Shown: positions 1 through 7,032 of the stretch, in pieces | Numbering within the stretch: the stretch's first letter is position 1 | How the letters are laid out: each line of letters starts with the position of its first letter | Assembly: GCA_034435635.1 (NCBI GenBank) | Contig: DAOTWY010000037.1 | Span: 1 to 20,262 of the forward strand | Length of the DNA: 20,262 nt | Direction: 5' to 3' | DNA from: DAOTWY01 sp003696565 | GTDB taxonomy: Bacteria; Chloroflexota; Anaerolineae; Aggregatilineales; Phototrophicaceae | Notes under the pieces: model-generated | What the model saw: the letters and a program-made list of their open reading frames with translations, nothing else | Told to the model about the DNA's origin: nothing | The model's database searches: none | Made by a program: the position numbers and the translations under genes

Positions 1-1184
1 TGTTGCAAGCTGTTCGGCGGCAGATAGAGGACTTGCAGCGTGATGGCTGGTGGGGAGAAGGGGCAAATGCTTTTTATGCAGAAATGGAAGACGAGGTGCT
101 GCCGCGCGTCGTTCGGTTGAGAAACGCCTTGAACCGTGCCGGGGAAACAACCCGTAAAATCGCTGAGATATTAGAAGAAGCGGAAGATCGTGCGGCAGGC
201 GGGTTTAATCAACAAGGGGATAGCGGTGCTGTTGGTGGTGCTCATGCCGACCCAGGACGTGGTGGCACTGGTGGGGCTGTTCCGGTGGCGGGTGGTTCCG
301 GTAACACTGGGGGAGGAAGCGCAAATCCAGGGCGTGGTAGTGGCGGCGGGGTGCCGTCATCAGGCGGCGGTGCTCATGCCGACCCAGGACGTGGTACCGG
401 TGGCGGGATGCCATCATCAGGCGGCGGTACTGGCAGTGGTAGAAATTCAGGGGTAAACAGCTCGATCAACGGTTATAAAGTTAGCGCAAAAGAATCGGCT
501 AAATTGGGTATAGGCTTGTTTAAAGAACGGCGTTTGGAGGATGGGGCAGTCCGCTTGAAAAATTTCTTGGATGCCAAAGCCTCTACCTCAAGTGTTGCTA
601 AATATTTAACTGATGCTGCAGCTAAATATCCTGGCATGACAAAAGTCCTTGGCAAGGTGACAGGCGGCTTGACTGATGGCTTGGTAGATTTTGCGCTAGG
701 TGGTAACTACTCTGGCAAAGAGCTTGGTATTCAAACGGTGAGTGGGGTGCTTCAAGTTCCATTAGCCAAAATCAAATTAGCCGAAGCGGGTATTCAGATT
801 GTAGGCAATGCCGGGGCAGAACTGATACAAGATAATGCCCGTTGGATTGCGAATAATGATCGATTCTTAGAAAGATTCATTCAGGATCGTTCTGCGGGGT
901 TTAAGCAAGCCTTGAGTAATTTAAGCATTGATAATACAGTTGATGGGATAGTTCGCTCTTTTTCAGAAGATGGGGCAAGCTGGAAGGCAGTAGGACGTTC
1001 TGCTGAGCATGTGGCAAATTTGTTGGTAAATGGCGTTGGTGGAACAGTGGTAGAAGGTGCAGGGATGCTTGGTGGAACATTGTATGGGCTTGGTGACCGT
1101 GCTGCAGAAGCAGTTGGCGATTTTATCTCCAATGATCTTAGCAATGCTGTAGATGAAGTGGGAGATTTGTTGAATCTTTGGTAA
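1..1184 (+). CDS. WXG100-like N-terminal domain, Gly-rich linker and helical C-terminal domain; 5' partial
   Basis: The gene runs in from the left edge; the first complete codon is at base 3 and no convincing start is present, so it is 5' truncated. Visible residues 1-68 look like the second half of a WXG100 (ESAT-6-like) helical hairpin: a Trp-Trp-Gly turn (GWWGEGA), then a long helix (AFYAEMEDEVLPRVVRLRN) ending at a Phe. WXG100 domains mark substrates of type VII-like secretion. Residues about 70-150 are a low-complexity Gly/Ser/Pro linker with repeated GGAHADPGRG units. Residues about 155-393 form a helix-rich domain with Gly-rich amphipathic stretches, ending in NLW; I do not recognise it. 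The adjoining EspG-like gene supports a secretion role. The C-terminal part could be an effector or a structural domain; no toxin motif is visible. WXG100 assignment is inferred from motif pattern only. Confidence 0.72.
   Translation, partial: LQAVRRQIEDLQRDGWWGEGANAFYAEMEDEVLPRVVRLRNALNRAGETTRKIAEILEEAEDRAAGGFNQQGDSGAVGGAHADPGRGGTGGAVPVAGGSGNTGGGSANPGRGSGGGVPSSGGGAHADPGRGTGGGMPSSGGGTGSGRNSGVNSSINGYKVSAKESAKLGIGLFKERRLEDGAVRLKNFLDAKASTSSVAKYLTDAAAKYPGMTKVLGKVTGGLTDGLVDFALGGNYSGKELGIQTVSGVLQVPLAKIKLAEAGIQIVGNAGAELIQDNARWIANNDRFLERFIQDRSAGFKQALSNLSIDNTVDGIVRSFSEDGASWKAVGRSAEHVANLLVNGVGGTVVEGAGMLGGTLYGLGDRAAEAVGDFISNDLSNAVDEVGDLLNLW
237..428 (+). repeat. Direct repeats in the Gly-rich linker
   Basis: A 27-base unit occurs identically at 237-263 and 369-395, encoding GGAHADPGRG-like peptide. 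A second unit of 15 bases (TCATCAGGCGGCGGT) occurs at 357-371 and 414-428. The 132-base spacing keeps the reading frame, so the linker appears to have grown by in-frame duplication. Confidence 0.85.
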
Positions 1185-1187
1185 AGG
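1183..1187 (+). promoter_or_regulatory. Ribosome binding site favouring the internal start at 1197
   Basis: AAAGG overlaps the upstream stop codon and lies 9 bases before ATG at 1197. It directly abuts the ATG at 1188, which is too close for normal use. Confidence 0.5.
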
Positions 1188-1196
1188 ATGATCTTG

Positions 1197-1967
1197 ATGA
1201 ACAATGTACAGCAGGCATTAGAAATCCGCCTGAGTAATGATGAATTGACGTTTTTGCTTCGGGTATTAGGGGTTGGCGGCATACCTGGATTTTCCGCAGC
1301 GGGGCAGTTTTCCGATGATGAAGCGGAAGCGGCTTTCCAGTCATTGATTGCACGGGGATATGTTGAACCCGGCGAAGACGCGCCCGTGGTTGTGGATGAA
1401 CGTGTGGCGGCATTAGTGGGCAGCGGGGCATTGGCAAATCGAAATTATTCGGTTGTGTATTTTGAGGCTGGACAACAAATTACACAATGGTTTTATTTAT
1501 TAGAAAACTTCCCTGTGCATCATATGGAGGTTTTGCCTGGTGTGCATCGCTTCCGTTTGTTGAATGATGCTGAAGATGTGGTTGGTGCGATTGGTGCTGC
1601 AATGAACCTTGATACCGATTTGCAATCACCACCGCCTGGTGAAAAAGTACAGATGTCCCTTGAAGCATATGAATATCTTGGCAAGCTGAATCGTGAAAAA
1701 GGACCGGACGCTGCCGCTAAATTTATGGCACAAGAAGGGTTGCCACAAGAGACAATCCACGCTATCTTGAATCATGAAGCGCGGGTGATTTGCACAATGG
1801 TACAAACACACGATGATATGGCAAGCGCGACGGGCTTTTTAGCACTGAAAACAGAGGCAGGGTATTGGTTGATTGAACCGGAAGCACAACAGATGATAAT
1901 TTATCCCGCTTCGGTTAAAGATGTTATGAACCGTGCCATTGATCTATTAGAAACTGCTGTGGAGTAG
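1197..1967 (+). CDS. EspG-like type VII secretion chaperone (tentative)
   Basis: This 256-residue protein (from ATG 1197; an ATG at 1188 is possible but has no room for a Shine-Dalgarno) has no signal peptide, membrane segment or cysteine cluster. Its layout resembles EspG, the cytosolic chaperone of ESX/type VII substrates. It has an N-terminal LRLS-type strand/helix (RLSNDELTFLLRVLG), a middle part with VVVDERVAALV followed by strands (NYSVVYFEAG), a PGVHRFRLL segment, and a C-terminal half ending in a strand pair (GFLALKTEAGYWLIEP) and a last helix. Size is close to EspG proteins (about 260-300 residues). It starts within 12 bases of the WXG100-like gene's stop, so the two are probably co-transcribed and perhaps co-translated. 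The assignment rests on pattern memory and context; an unrelated immunity-type protein is the main alternative. Confidence 0.5.
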   Translation: MNNVQQALEIRLSNDELTFLLRVLGVGGIPGFSAAGQFSDDEAEAAFQSLIARGYVEPGEDAPVVVDERVAALVGSGALANRNYSVVYFEAGQQITQWFYLLENFPVHHMEVLPGVHRFRLLNDAEDVVGAIGAAMNLDTDLQSPPPGEKVQMSLEAYEYLGKLNREKGPDAAAKFMAQEGLPQETIHAILNHEARVICTMVQTHDDMASATGFLALKTEAGYWLIEPEAQQMIIYPASVKDVMNRAIDLLETAVE

Positions 1968-2015
1968 AGGGATACACTACAACGCGCGGTTTTGCCATGA
2001 AGAGATAACAAAGCG

Positions 2016-2065
2016 AGCCGTAACTCCCTTTGCGTTTATATATGAGGGGTTACGGCTTGTCTTTT
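2016..2065 (+). terminator. Rho-independent terminator, possibly bidirectional
   Basis: Arm AGCCGTAACTCC (2016-2027) pairs with GGGGTTACGGCT (2046-2057) as 12 base pairs with one G-U, around an 18-base loop. A T-rich run (TTGTCTTTTT) follows on the + strand, so it ends the WXG100/EspG-like transcript. On the - strand the stem is followed by CGCTTTGTT and begins about 28 bases past the ferrochelatase stop, so it may serve that operon too. Confidence 0.8.
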
Positions 2066-2092
2066 TATTTATTGGGTTGATGCCATATCATT

Positions 2093-3130
2093 CTATCGTG
2101 GTAAACAGCAATTTATTGGGCAAATATCATGCCCTGCGCCGCGCCGTCCAAGTGCTGGGCGAACGGGGTTTTGTGTCATGCGCTCCACAATTAACTCCCG
2201 AATCATAGCGATAAAGCGCGGATGTGTCCCTGGTGTGGCGGCGCGGATCATGTGCATGCCAAGTTCTTGCGCCTTTTGTGCGGCTTCTGTATCAAGATCA
2301 AACAGCACTTCCATATGATCTGAAATAAAACCCAATGGCATAATGACTAAGTTACGGATACCTTGCTGATGTAACGTCTCAATGTGATCGAGGATGTCTG
2401 GTTCTAACCAGGGGATATGTGGCGCGCCGCTGCGACTTTGGTAAACCAGCGCGTAATCTGTTATATTAGCTGTTTGTGCGATGATATGACAAGCATCTTT
2501 AAGCTGGGCTTCATAAGCACTTTTCTGCGCCATAGCTAGCGGGATACTATGTGCTGTAAAGACAACATGTACCGGTTCATCAAATTGATTGAGTGAAGCT
2601 TGAAGGTTATCAACACATGCTTCAATAAAACCCGGGTGATTATAAAACACGCGGATTTTATCAACCTCTGGCGCGTTTTCAATTTTTTCGCTAGCCCGGA
2701 TGATATCCTCACGATATTGCCGGCAGCCGGAATAAGAACTAAAGGTTGATGTAAAGAATGCAATTGCCCGCTGCACCCCATCATCCCGCATTTGACGTAG
2801 CGTGTTGTCGATCATCGGATGCCAATTTCGGTTGCCGAAGTAAATTGGTAGGTGGATCTGATGGGCGGCGAGTTCTGTTTTTAGCGCGGCGATTAACGCA
2901 CGATTTTGTTGATTGATGGGACTAACGCCACCGAAATGATAATAATGCTGGGCAACTTCTTCTAATCGTTCACGCGGGATGTTGCGCCCACGTGTGACGT
3001 TTTCTAAAAACGGCATGACATCATCCATACCTTCTGGACCACCAAAGGACATCACCAAAATCGCATCATAGTCTCGTGCTTCATCTTGATAACGTGGGGT
3101 ATCTGGGGTTAGGGCACCATAAACGCTCAT
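2093..3130 (-). CDS. hemH: Ferrochelatase (coproporphyrin type) with predicted [2Fe-2S] cluster
   Basis: This 345-residue cytosolic enzyme inserts Fe2+ into a porphyrin. Family marks are MSFGGPEG (27-34), FGGVSPIN (66-73), FFTSTFSSYSG (125-135), the catalytic His194 in FTAHSIP, YQSRSG (230-235), and Glu274 in SDHMEVLFDLD. Cys136 in SGCRQYRED and a C-terminal CPINCC (Cys337, 341, 342) give four cysteines. These match in position the [2Fe-2S] ligands known from actinobacterial and some other ferrochelatases, so a cluster is predicted. Because its partner is HemQ, the substrate is inferred to be coproporphyrin III (CpfC role) rather than protoporphyrin IX. Its ATG overlaps the stop of the upstream gene (3127-3130, ATGA), implying translational coupling. 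The family is certain; the cluster and substrate are inferences. Confidence 0.96.
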   Translation of the reverse strand: MSVYGALTPDTPRYQDEARDYDAILVMSFGGPEGMDDVMPFLENVTRGRNIPRERLEEVAQHYYHFGGVSPINQQNRALIAALKTELAAHQIHLPIYFGNRNWHPMIDNTLRQMRDDGVQRAIAFFTSTFSSYSGCRQYREDIIRASEKIENAPEVDKIRVFYNHPGFIEACVDNLQASLNQFDEPVHVVFTAHSIPLAMAQKSAYEAQLKDACHIIAQTANITDYALVYQSRSGAPHIPWLEPDILDHIETLHQQGIRNLVIMPLGFISDHMEVLFDLDTEAAQKAQELGMHMIRAATPGTHPRFIAMIRELIVERMTQNPVRPALGRRGAGHDICPINCCLPR

Positions 3131-4197
3131 GCGGTTACCCCTATTTTTGTCCCGACGTAAATCACACCGTCACGCACCTCCACCTGATAAACTTGAACAG
3201 GTTTATTAACAACCCCATCTAGCGGTTTTCCAGTTTTGAGGTCAAATTTACCGTAATGCCAGGGGCAAACGACGGTGCAAGTATCTCCCTCATGAGCGAC
3301 TGTCCCCTCGCTTAATGGACCGCGAGCGTGGGTACAACGGTTGTTGATCGCATATAACTGACCATCAACATTAAAAATACCCACCATCTTGCCATCTAGA
3401 TACACGGTTTTCGTGGTGCCTGGTGGCAGGTCTTGCACGGGGCAAACATCTATCCATACTTCTCGTATATCATCCGGTGCGATTTCCTGCGCAATGGGTG
3501 GACCGCCAAGCGCATCTAGAGCTTCTTCCAAACGGAGGTTAACACAAGTGAATAAGGGGGTATCTTGCACGGTAAACCGGCTGGATTCTGTCTCACGCAG
3601 TTCTTGCACTAAATCAAGAAAATCAGACGGTTCATCTGTTTCAAACGCGACGATAAATTCATAGTCATCCAAGCCAAATGAATAGGTGGTGTTTAGGCGG
3701 ATAGAGGGGTATTTACGCCCAACAGCGATGTGTTCATCCATCACACCTTGGCGGGCATACTGTGACATTAAATACCATTCACGAGATTTGATAAATGGAT
3801 AAACAAATACGTATTTTGCCTCGGATGGGTCAATAACGAGTTGCTCTTCACGCTCATCATCTGCTCCGGTACGAATTTCATAAACCGATCGCTTTGTTTG
3901 AGAGAGAAAGGAATAAACAATATTAAGATACCCACCCATACGGGTTTTTAAGATCGCGGTTGCAAGCTCTTGAAAATAAATTGGACTTTCCGCAATTTGC
4001 CAAAGCAGTAACTCGGCATCTGCCCGTGTACCGACAGTGCTATATGGACGCAGCAGCATCCGCCGGTTAAAGCCTTGAATCACGTCAACTAATTCTTGCT
4101 TATGATCTATTTGCTCTTGAGGGGGAAGCCTGCGCCAAACAGGGTCTAATTTATAAAATGCAAACCGTACATATTGCCTTTTGGTTAAATCACGCAT
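3127..4197 (-). CDS. hemQ: HemQ (coproheme decarboxylase, chlorite dismutase family) fused to a Rieske domain
   Basis: Residues 1-230 are a chlorite dismutase-family domain of the HemQ/ChdC type, which converts coproheme to heme b. Visible are Tyr133 and Lys137 in YPFIKSREW, equivalent to the reactive Tyr and nearby Lys of HemQ, and His156 in MDEHIAVGRKYP as proximal heme ligand. The tract SFGLDDYEFIVAFETD is also typical. Residues about 247-350 are a Rieske ferredoxin-like domain with CTH (Cys288, His290) and CPWH (Cys311, His314), without the extra disulfide cysteines of bc1-type Rieske proteins. A short Pro-rich linker (GGPPIAQEIAPDD) joins them. Usual HemQ length is near 250 residues, so the extra 110 are the Rieske module. 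AAAGG 7 bases before the ATG supports the start. It is the first gene of an operon with hemH. The Rieske domain could pass electrons or sense redox state; its role is unknown. Confidence 0.92.
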   Translation of the reverse strand: MRDLTKRQYVRFAFYKLDPVWRRLPPQEQIDHKQELVDVIQGFNRRMLLRPYSTVGTRADAELLLWQIAESPIYFQELATAILKTRMGGYLNIVYSFLSQTKRSVYEIRTGADDEREEQLVIDPSEAKYVFVYPFIKSREWYLMSQYARQGVMDEHIAVGRKYPSIRLNTTYSFGLDDYEFIVAFETDEPSDFLDLVQELRETESSRFTVQDTPLFTCVNLRLEEALDALGGPPIAQEIAPDDIREVWIDVCPVQDLPPGTTKTVYLDGKMVGIFNVDGQLYAINNRCTHARGPLSEGTVAHEGDTCTVVCPWHYGKFDLKTGKPLDGVVNKPVQVYQVEVRDGVIYVGTKIGVTA

Positions 4198-4247
4198 CTA
4201 CAAACCTTTATATAAATCTGTAAAAATCTCATAAAATATACAAAATT

Positions 4248-4271
4248 CCTCTCTAATTTGCAATATAGAGG
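4248..4271. promoter_or_regulatory. Inverted repeat in the divergent hemQ/subtilase spacer
   Basis: CCTCTCTA and TATAGAGG flank 8 bases and match as an inverted repeat with one mismatch. It lies in the 149-base spacer (4198-4346) between two divergent starts, where an operator would be expected. No clear -35/-10 pair was found. The rest of the spacer is AT-rich with nothing else recognisable. Confidence 0.25.
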
Positions 4272-4334
4272 TAAACTATGGGTGTAATCTCTTATTAAAG
4301 TAGGATTGTGTTCTTGTTGTTCAAGAAGGTAAAT

Positions 4335-4341
4335 AAGGGGG
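4335..4341 (+). promoter_or_regulatory. Ribosome binding site deciding the subtilase start
   Basis: AAGGGGG ends 5 bases before the ATG at 4347 (2 before the ATG at 4344). It favours these over the in-frame GTG at 4308, and the resulting start gives a short lipoprotein signal peptide. Confidence 0.65.
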
Positions 4342-4346
4342 TAATG

Positions 4347-5726
4347 ATGCGACGCGATGCAGTTTTTATTCTGTTGATAATATGTTTGGTAGTTTTAACC
4401 GCATGTAACAATAAAGAAGCAGCTGAACCAAAGCCTGTTGTTCAGCTACCCACCGTGACTCCTGCCCCCACAACGCAACCGTTGCCGACGGATGTCGCCA
4501 CGGAAGCTGCCCCGCCCCCAGCAAATACCCAACCGGTGATTACCTCATCTACAGGGTGCAGGGTCAATGTGGCGACTACCAGCGTACAAGCTGATGCGGT
4601 ATTTAATGCGCAATCCCTAAGGACGATCCAGACCGCTAGCCTGGGTGGGCTTCCTGTCCGCGCGCGTAGTAACCCACAAAATGTAACTGTACCGGAGCAA
4701 GCACGCCAGAGTTTGCTGATTATTCAGTTCACGCCTGAATCCACACCGGAAGAACGACAAGCGTATGTTGATTTAATTAATGGGCGTGTGGATGAAGTGA
4801 TTGAGGATTTGAATACCTATGTGGTGATTATTCCTCCAGGGTTAACCCCGGAAGTTGTGCCGGAATCGCCCATTGTCGTTGCGGTGGAGGCAGATTTTTT
4901 GGTCTCTGCGATGCAATATACCAGTGTGCCAACTGACCCACGTTTTCATGAACAATGGGCGATGAACATTATCGGTGCGCCACAAGCATGGGCAGAACTC
5001 CCGGTTGATGCCGAAACTGTGATTATTGCGGTGATTGATAGCGGCGTTTGTCTTGATCACCCTGATTTAGCTGGGCGGCTAGTTCCCGGTTATGATTTTG
5101 TGGAGGACGATACTGTACCACAAGATGAATATGGACATGGGTGTGGGGTTGCCGGGATCATCGCAGCCAATATGAATGACGCTTTTGGGATTGCAGGAGT
5201 CGCCCCTAATGCCCAAATCATGCCGTTGCGCGTGTTGGATGCTAACGGTTTGGGTGGCTATTCTGAAATTTCCAGGGCGATTATTTACGCTGTGGATCAT
5301 GGTGCAGACATCATTAACTTAAGCCTTGCTGGTCCGCGTTTTTCACAGGTGATGGCAGATGCCGTAGATTATGCTGCTCAAAATGGCGTATGGGTTATTG
5401 CGGCAGCCGGCAATAGCGGGACGGATGTTGTGTATTATCCAGCCGGGTTTGAATCAGTCATCGCGGTGGGTTCGGTTGATCCAACACTAACACGTAGCAG
5501 CTTTAGTAATTATGGCGCGCATGTGGAAATTAACGCCCCCGGACGCGATATCCTGACGACCAATATCGCCGGTGGACATTCATTGAACAGCGGAACATCA
5601 TTTGCTGCGCCGATGGTTTCTGGTGTGGCTGCCATGGCGCGCGCGTTTAACATGCCGTTGAATGTTGAAAACGGTGTATTGTTAATTTATCCACCAAGCG
5701 CGGTTGCACAGTGTGGCATTGAATAA
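4347..5726 (+). CDS. Subtilisin-like serine protease, predicted lipoprotein (S8 family)
   Basis: From ATG 4347 the protein has 459 residues and begins with a lipoprotein signal: MRR, a hydrophobic core, then lipobox LTAC with Cys20. This predicts an enzyme anchored to the outer face of the membrane. A Pro/Thr-rich tether follows (about 21-70). Next is a propeptide-like domain (about 120-187, LLIIQFTPESTPEE onward) and the S8 catalytic domain with Asp231 (AVIDSG), His264 (EYGHGCG), oxyanion Asn356 (AAAGNSG) and Ser418 (SGTSFAAP). The catalytic His is followed by Cys-Gly where most subtilases have Thr-His (GHGTHVAG), an uncommon variant. The protein stops soon after the catalytic domain, with no C-terminal beta domain. 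It is alone in its transcription unit, divergent from hemQ. Protease identity is certain from the triad; substrate is unknown. Confidence 0.95.
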   Translation: MRRDAVFILLIICLVVLTACNNKEAAEPKPVVQLPTVTPAPTTQPLPTDVATEAAPPPANTQPVITSSTGCRVNVATTSVQADAVFNAQSLRTIQTASLGGLPVRARSNPQNVTVPEQARQSLLIIQFTPESTPEERQAYVDLINGRVDEVIEDLNTYVVIIPPGLTPEVVPESPIVVAVEADFLVSAMQYTSVPTDPRFHEQWAMNIIGAPQAWAELPVDAETVIIAVIDSGVCLDHPDLAGRLVPGYDFVEDDTVPQDEYGHGCGVAGIIAANMNDAFGIAGVAPNAQIMPLRVLDANGLGGYSEISRAIIYAVDHGADIINLSLAGPRFSQVMADAVDYAAQNGVWVIAAAGNSGTDVVYYPAGFESVIAVGSVDPTLTRSSFSNYGAHVEINAPGRDILTTNIAGGHSLNSGTSFAAPMVSGVAAMARAFNMPLNVENGVLLIYPPSAVAQCGIE

Positions 5727-5740
5727 TAATAAACACGGCA

Positions 5741-5777
5741 GGGGAGGGGGAGAGAAAGCTCTCTCTTTCCCCTTTAA
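5741..5777 (+). terminator. Hairpin terminator between convergent genes
   Basis: GGGGAGGGGGAGAG (5741-5754) pairs fully with CTCTCTCTTTCCCC (5759-5772) over 14 positions, counting three G-U pairs, around an AAAG loop. A short TTT follows. It begins 14 bases after the subtilase stop and touches the stop codon of the opposite gene. The T-tract is short, so efficiency is uncertain. Confidence 0.6.
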
Positions 5778-6946
5778 CATGCATTAAATTGGTAGTCAAA
5801 TGATCCTGCAATAGCTAAAAGCGTATTGATGTAAGATTGCATTTCACCAACTGGGCTAAACGTCATCATACTGACGACGTTGCCATCTCCCATATTTACA
5901 GCAATAGCCAGCACATCCCGTTCACTGGTGAATAATTGCATATAAGCAACTTCACGATTGTTGACTTGTACAACTGTTGGCTCAGTGAAAGTTGTTCCCT
6001 GTTGAGCCATAGCATCAATTTGTTCATCCCTAAGCAGATGATGTTGTAACACGGTTGAAGGGGTGATCTCATTTTTTTGAATGGGGGTTAACGCGCAATT
6101 CGCAATCGTATCCCGATCAACAAAAGCGGTCATATTAAAATCTGGCGGGATGATATTGACTTGTATGGTGCCTGTTGGTAGTGTTCCCGTTACGAATTGA
6201 CTGGTGTTTGTCAAAAATACATTGCTGCCTACAGAGAGGATATACCATTCCTTGGGATAGGCGAATGTTAAATGCCCAACTTGCAACTGACCAATCTCAC
6301 CAGTATAGGCACTTGGCAGGATAACGCTTTCTGCGCTTTGAGCTGCGTTTGCCGGGTTAAATGTGATTGTCTCTGCTAGGTGGATAATTTCATTCTCGTA
6401 TGTTGTGAGTAAGGTGCTGCCGTTTATGATGGTTGGAGACGCGGTAATGGTAACAAGGTGGTCATAACCAACATCGACTACCATCATGAACACGCTAGCA
6501 ACTTGATTCTCATCTAGAACATATTCAAATGAGGCAAAAGCAGCGGGTTTATTGTCGATTTGTATATGATGAATGGCTATATTCGCGGGGGTAATTGCCA
6601 GTGTTAAATCGGTTTGTAGGATGGTCGCCAAGCGAATTGGCGCGGTTTGTCGCCATAAAGCCATACGAGATGCCACGATTGCCGCCGGTGTATTCCCTAA
6701 ACCAATGTTATGAAAGTTCGCTGCCGGTGTTGGTATAGAAACATCAACCCAAATGGGTGGATCAGCTTCTAGGTAAAACTGTCCGATGTTTAGCGTGCTT
6801 TGCCGCTCAACAACATTAATGTGCATATTGGGCGCATAATCGAACTGGAATGAGCCATCATCAGAAACATAAGTTTCCACAATGCCAACTTGGGCTTGGA
6901 TAGCGACACTGGTCAGCATCAGAAAAATAATCATAATAAAACGCAT
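5774..6946 (-). CDS. Secreted protein with two PsbP-like halves, function unknown
   Basis: From the ATG at 6946 the protein has 390 residues and starts with a clean signal peptide (MRFIMIIFLMLTSVAIQAQ). AAGGA lies about 10 bases upstream of this ATG; an earlier ATG at 6964 and a TTG at 6973 would put extra residues before the signal core. The mature part looks duplicated. Each half opens with an extended strand pattern (SFQFDYAPNM; LTFAYPKEWYI), then alternating beta strands, a conserved Asn-rich turn (IDNKPAAFASF; VNNREVAYMQLF) and a closing helix (residue groups around TYENEIIHLAETI and MQSYINTLLAIAGSF). The F-x-YP-x-W start and this order are typical of PsbP/DcrB-like folds in secreted proteins. 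No catalytic residues stand out. It converges on the subtilase and diverges from the acyl-AMP ligase; no operon partner is visible. Function is unknown. Confidence 0.8.
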   Translation of the reverse strand: MRFIMIIFLMLTSVAIQAQVGIVETYVSDDGSFQFDYAPNMHINVVERQSTLNIGQFYLEADPPIWVDVSIPTPAANFHNIGLGNTPAAIVASRMALWRQTAPIRLATILQTDLTLAITPANIAIHHIQIDNKPAAFASFEYVLDENQVASVFMMVVDVGYDHLVTITASPTIINGSTLLTTYENEIIHLAETITFNPANAAQSAESVILPSAYTGEIGQLQVGHLTFAYPKEWYILSVGSNVFLTNTSQFVTGTLPTGTIQVNIIPPDFNMTAFVDRDTIANCALTPIQKNEITPSTVLQHHLLRDEQIDAMAQQGTTFTEPTVVQVNNREVAYMQLFTSERDVLAIAVNMGDGNVVSMMTFSPVGEMQSYINTLLAIAGSFDYQFNAC

Positions 6947-6972
6947 CAAAGATAATTCCTTCATAAATAACA

Positions 6973-6996
6973 AGCTATAACTATCCTAACATAGCT
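6973..6996. promoter_or_regulatory. Inverted repeat in the divergent spacer before the acyl-AMP ligase
   Basis: AGCTAT and ATAGCT flank 12 bases as a perfect 6-base inverted repeat in the 86-base spacer (6947-7032) between two divergent genes. This is a possible operator, but such short repeats arise by chance. No convincing promoter hexamers were found. Confidence 0.2.
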
Positions 6997-7032
6997 GTGG
7001 CTTGAGAAAACGTAAAAATTTGAGAGGTCGTA

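Noticed and set aside
881..1437. Open frames on the - strand opposite the WXG100-like and EspG-like genes
   Set aside because: They overlap two well-supported + strand genes, have low-complexity composition and show no domain or ribosome binding site.
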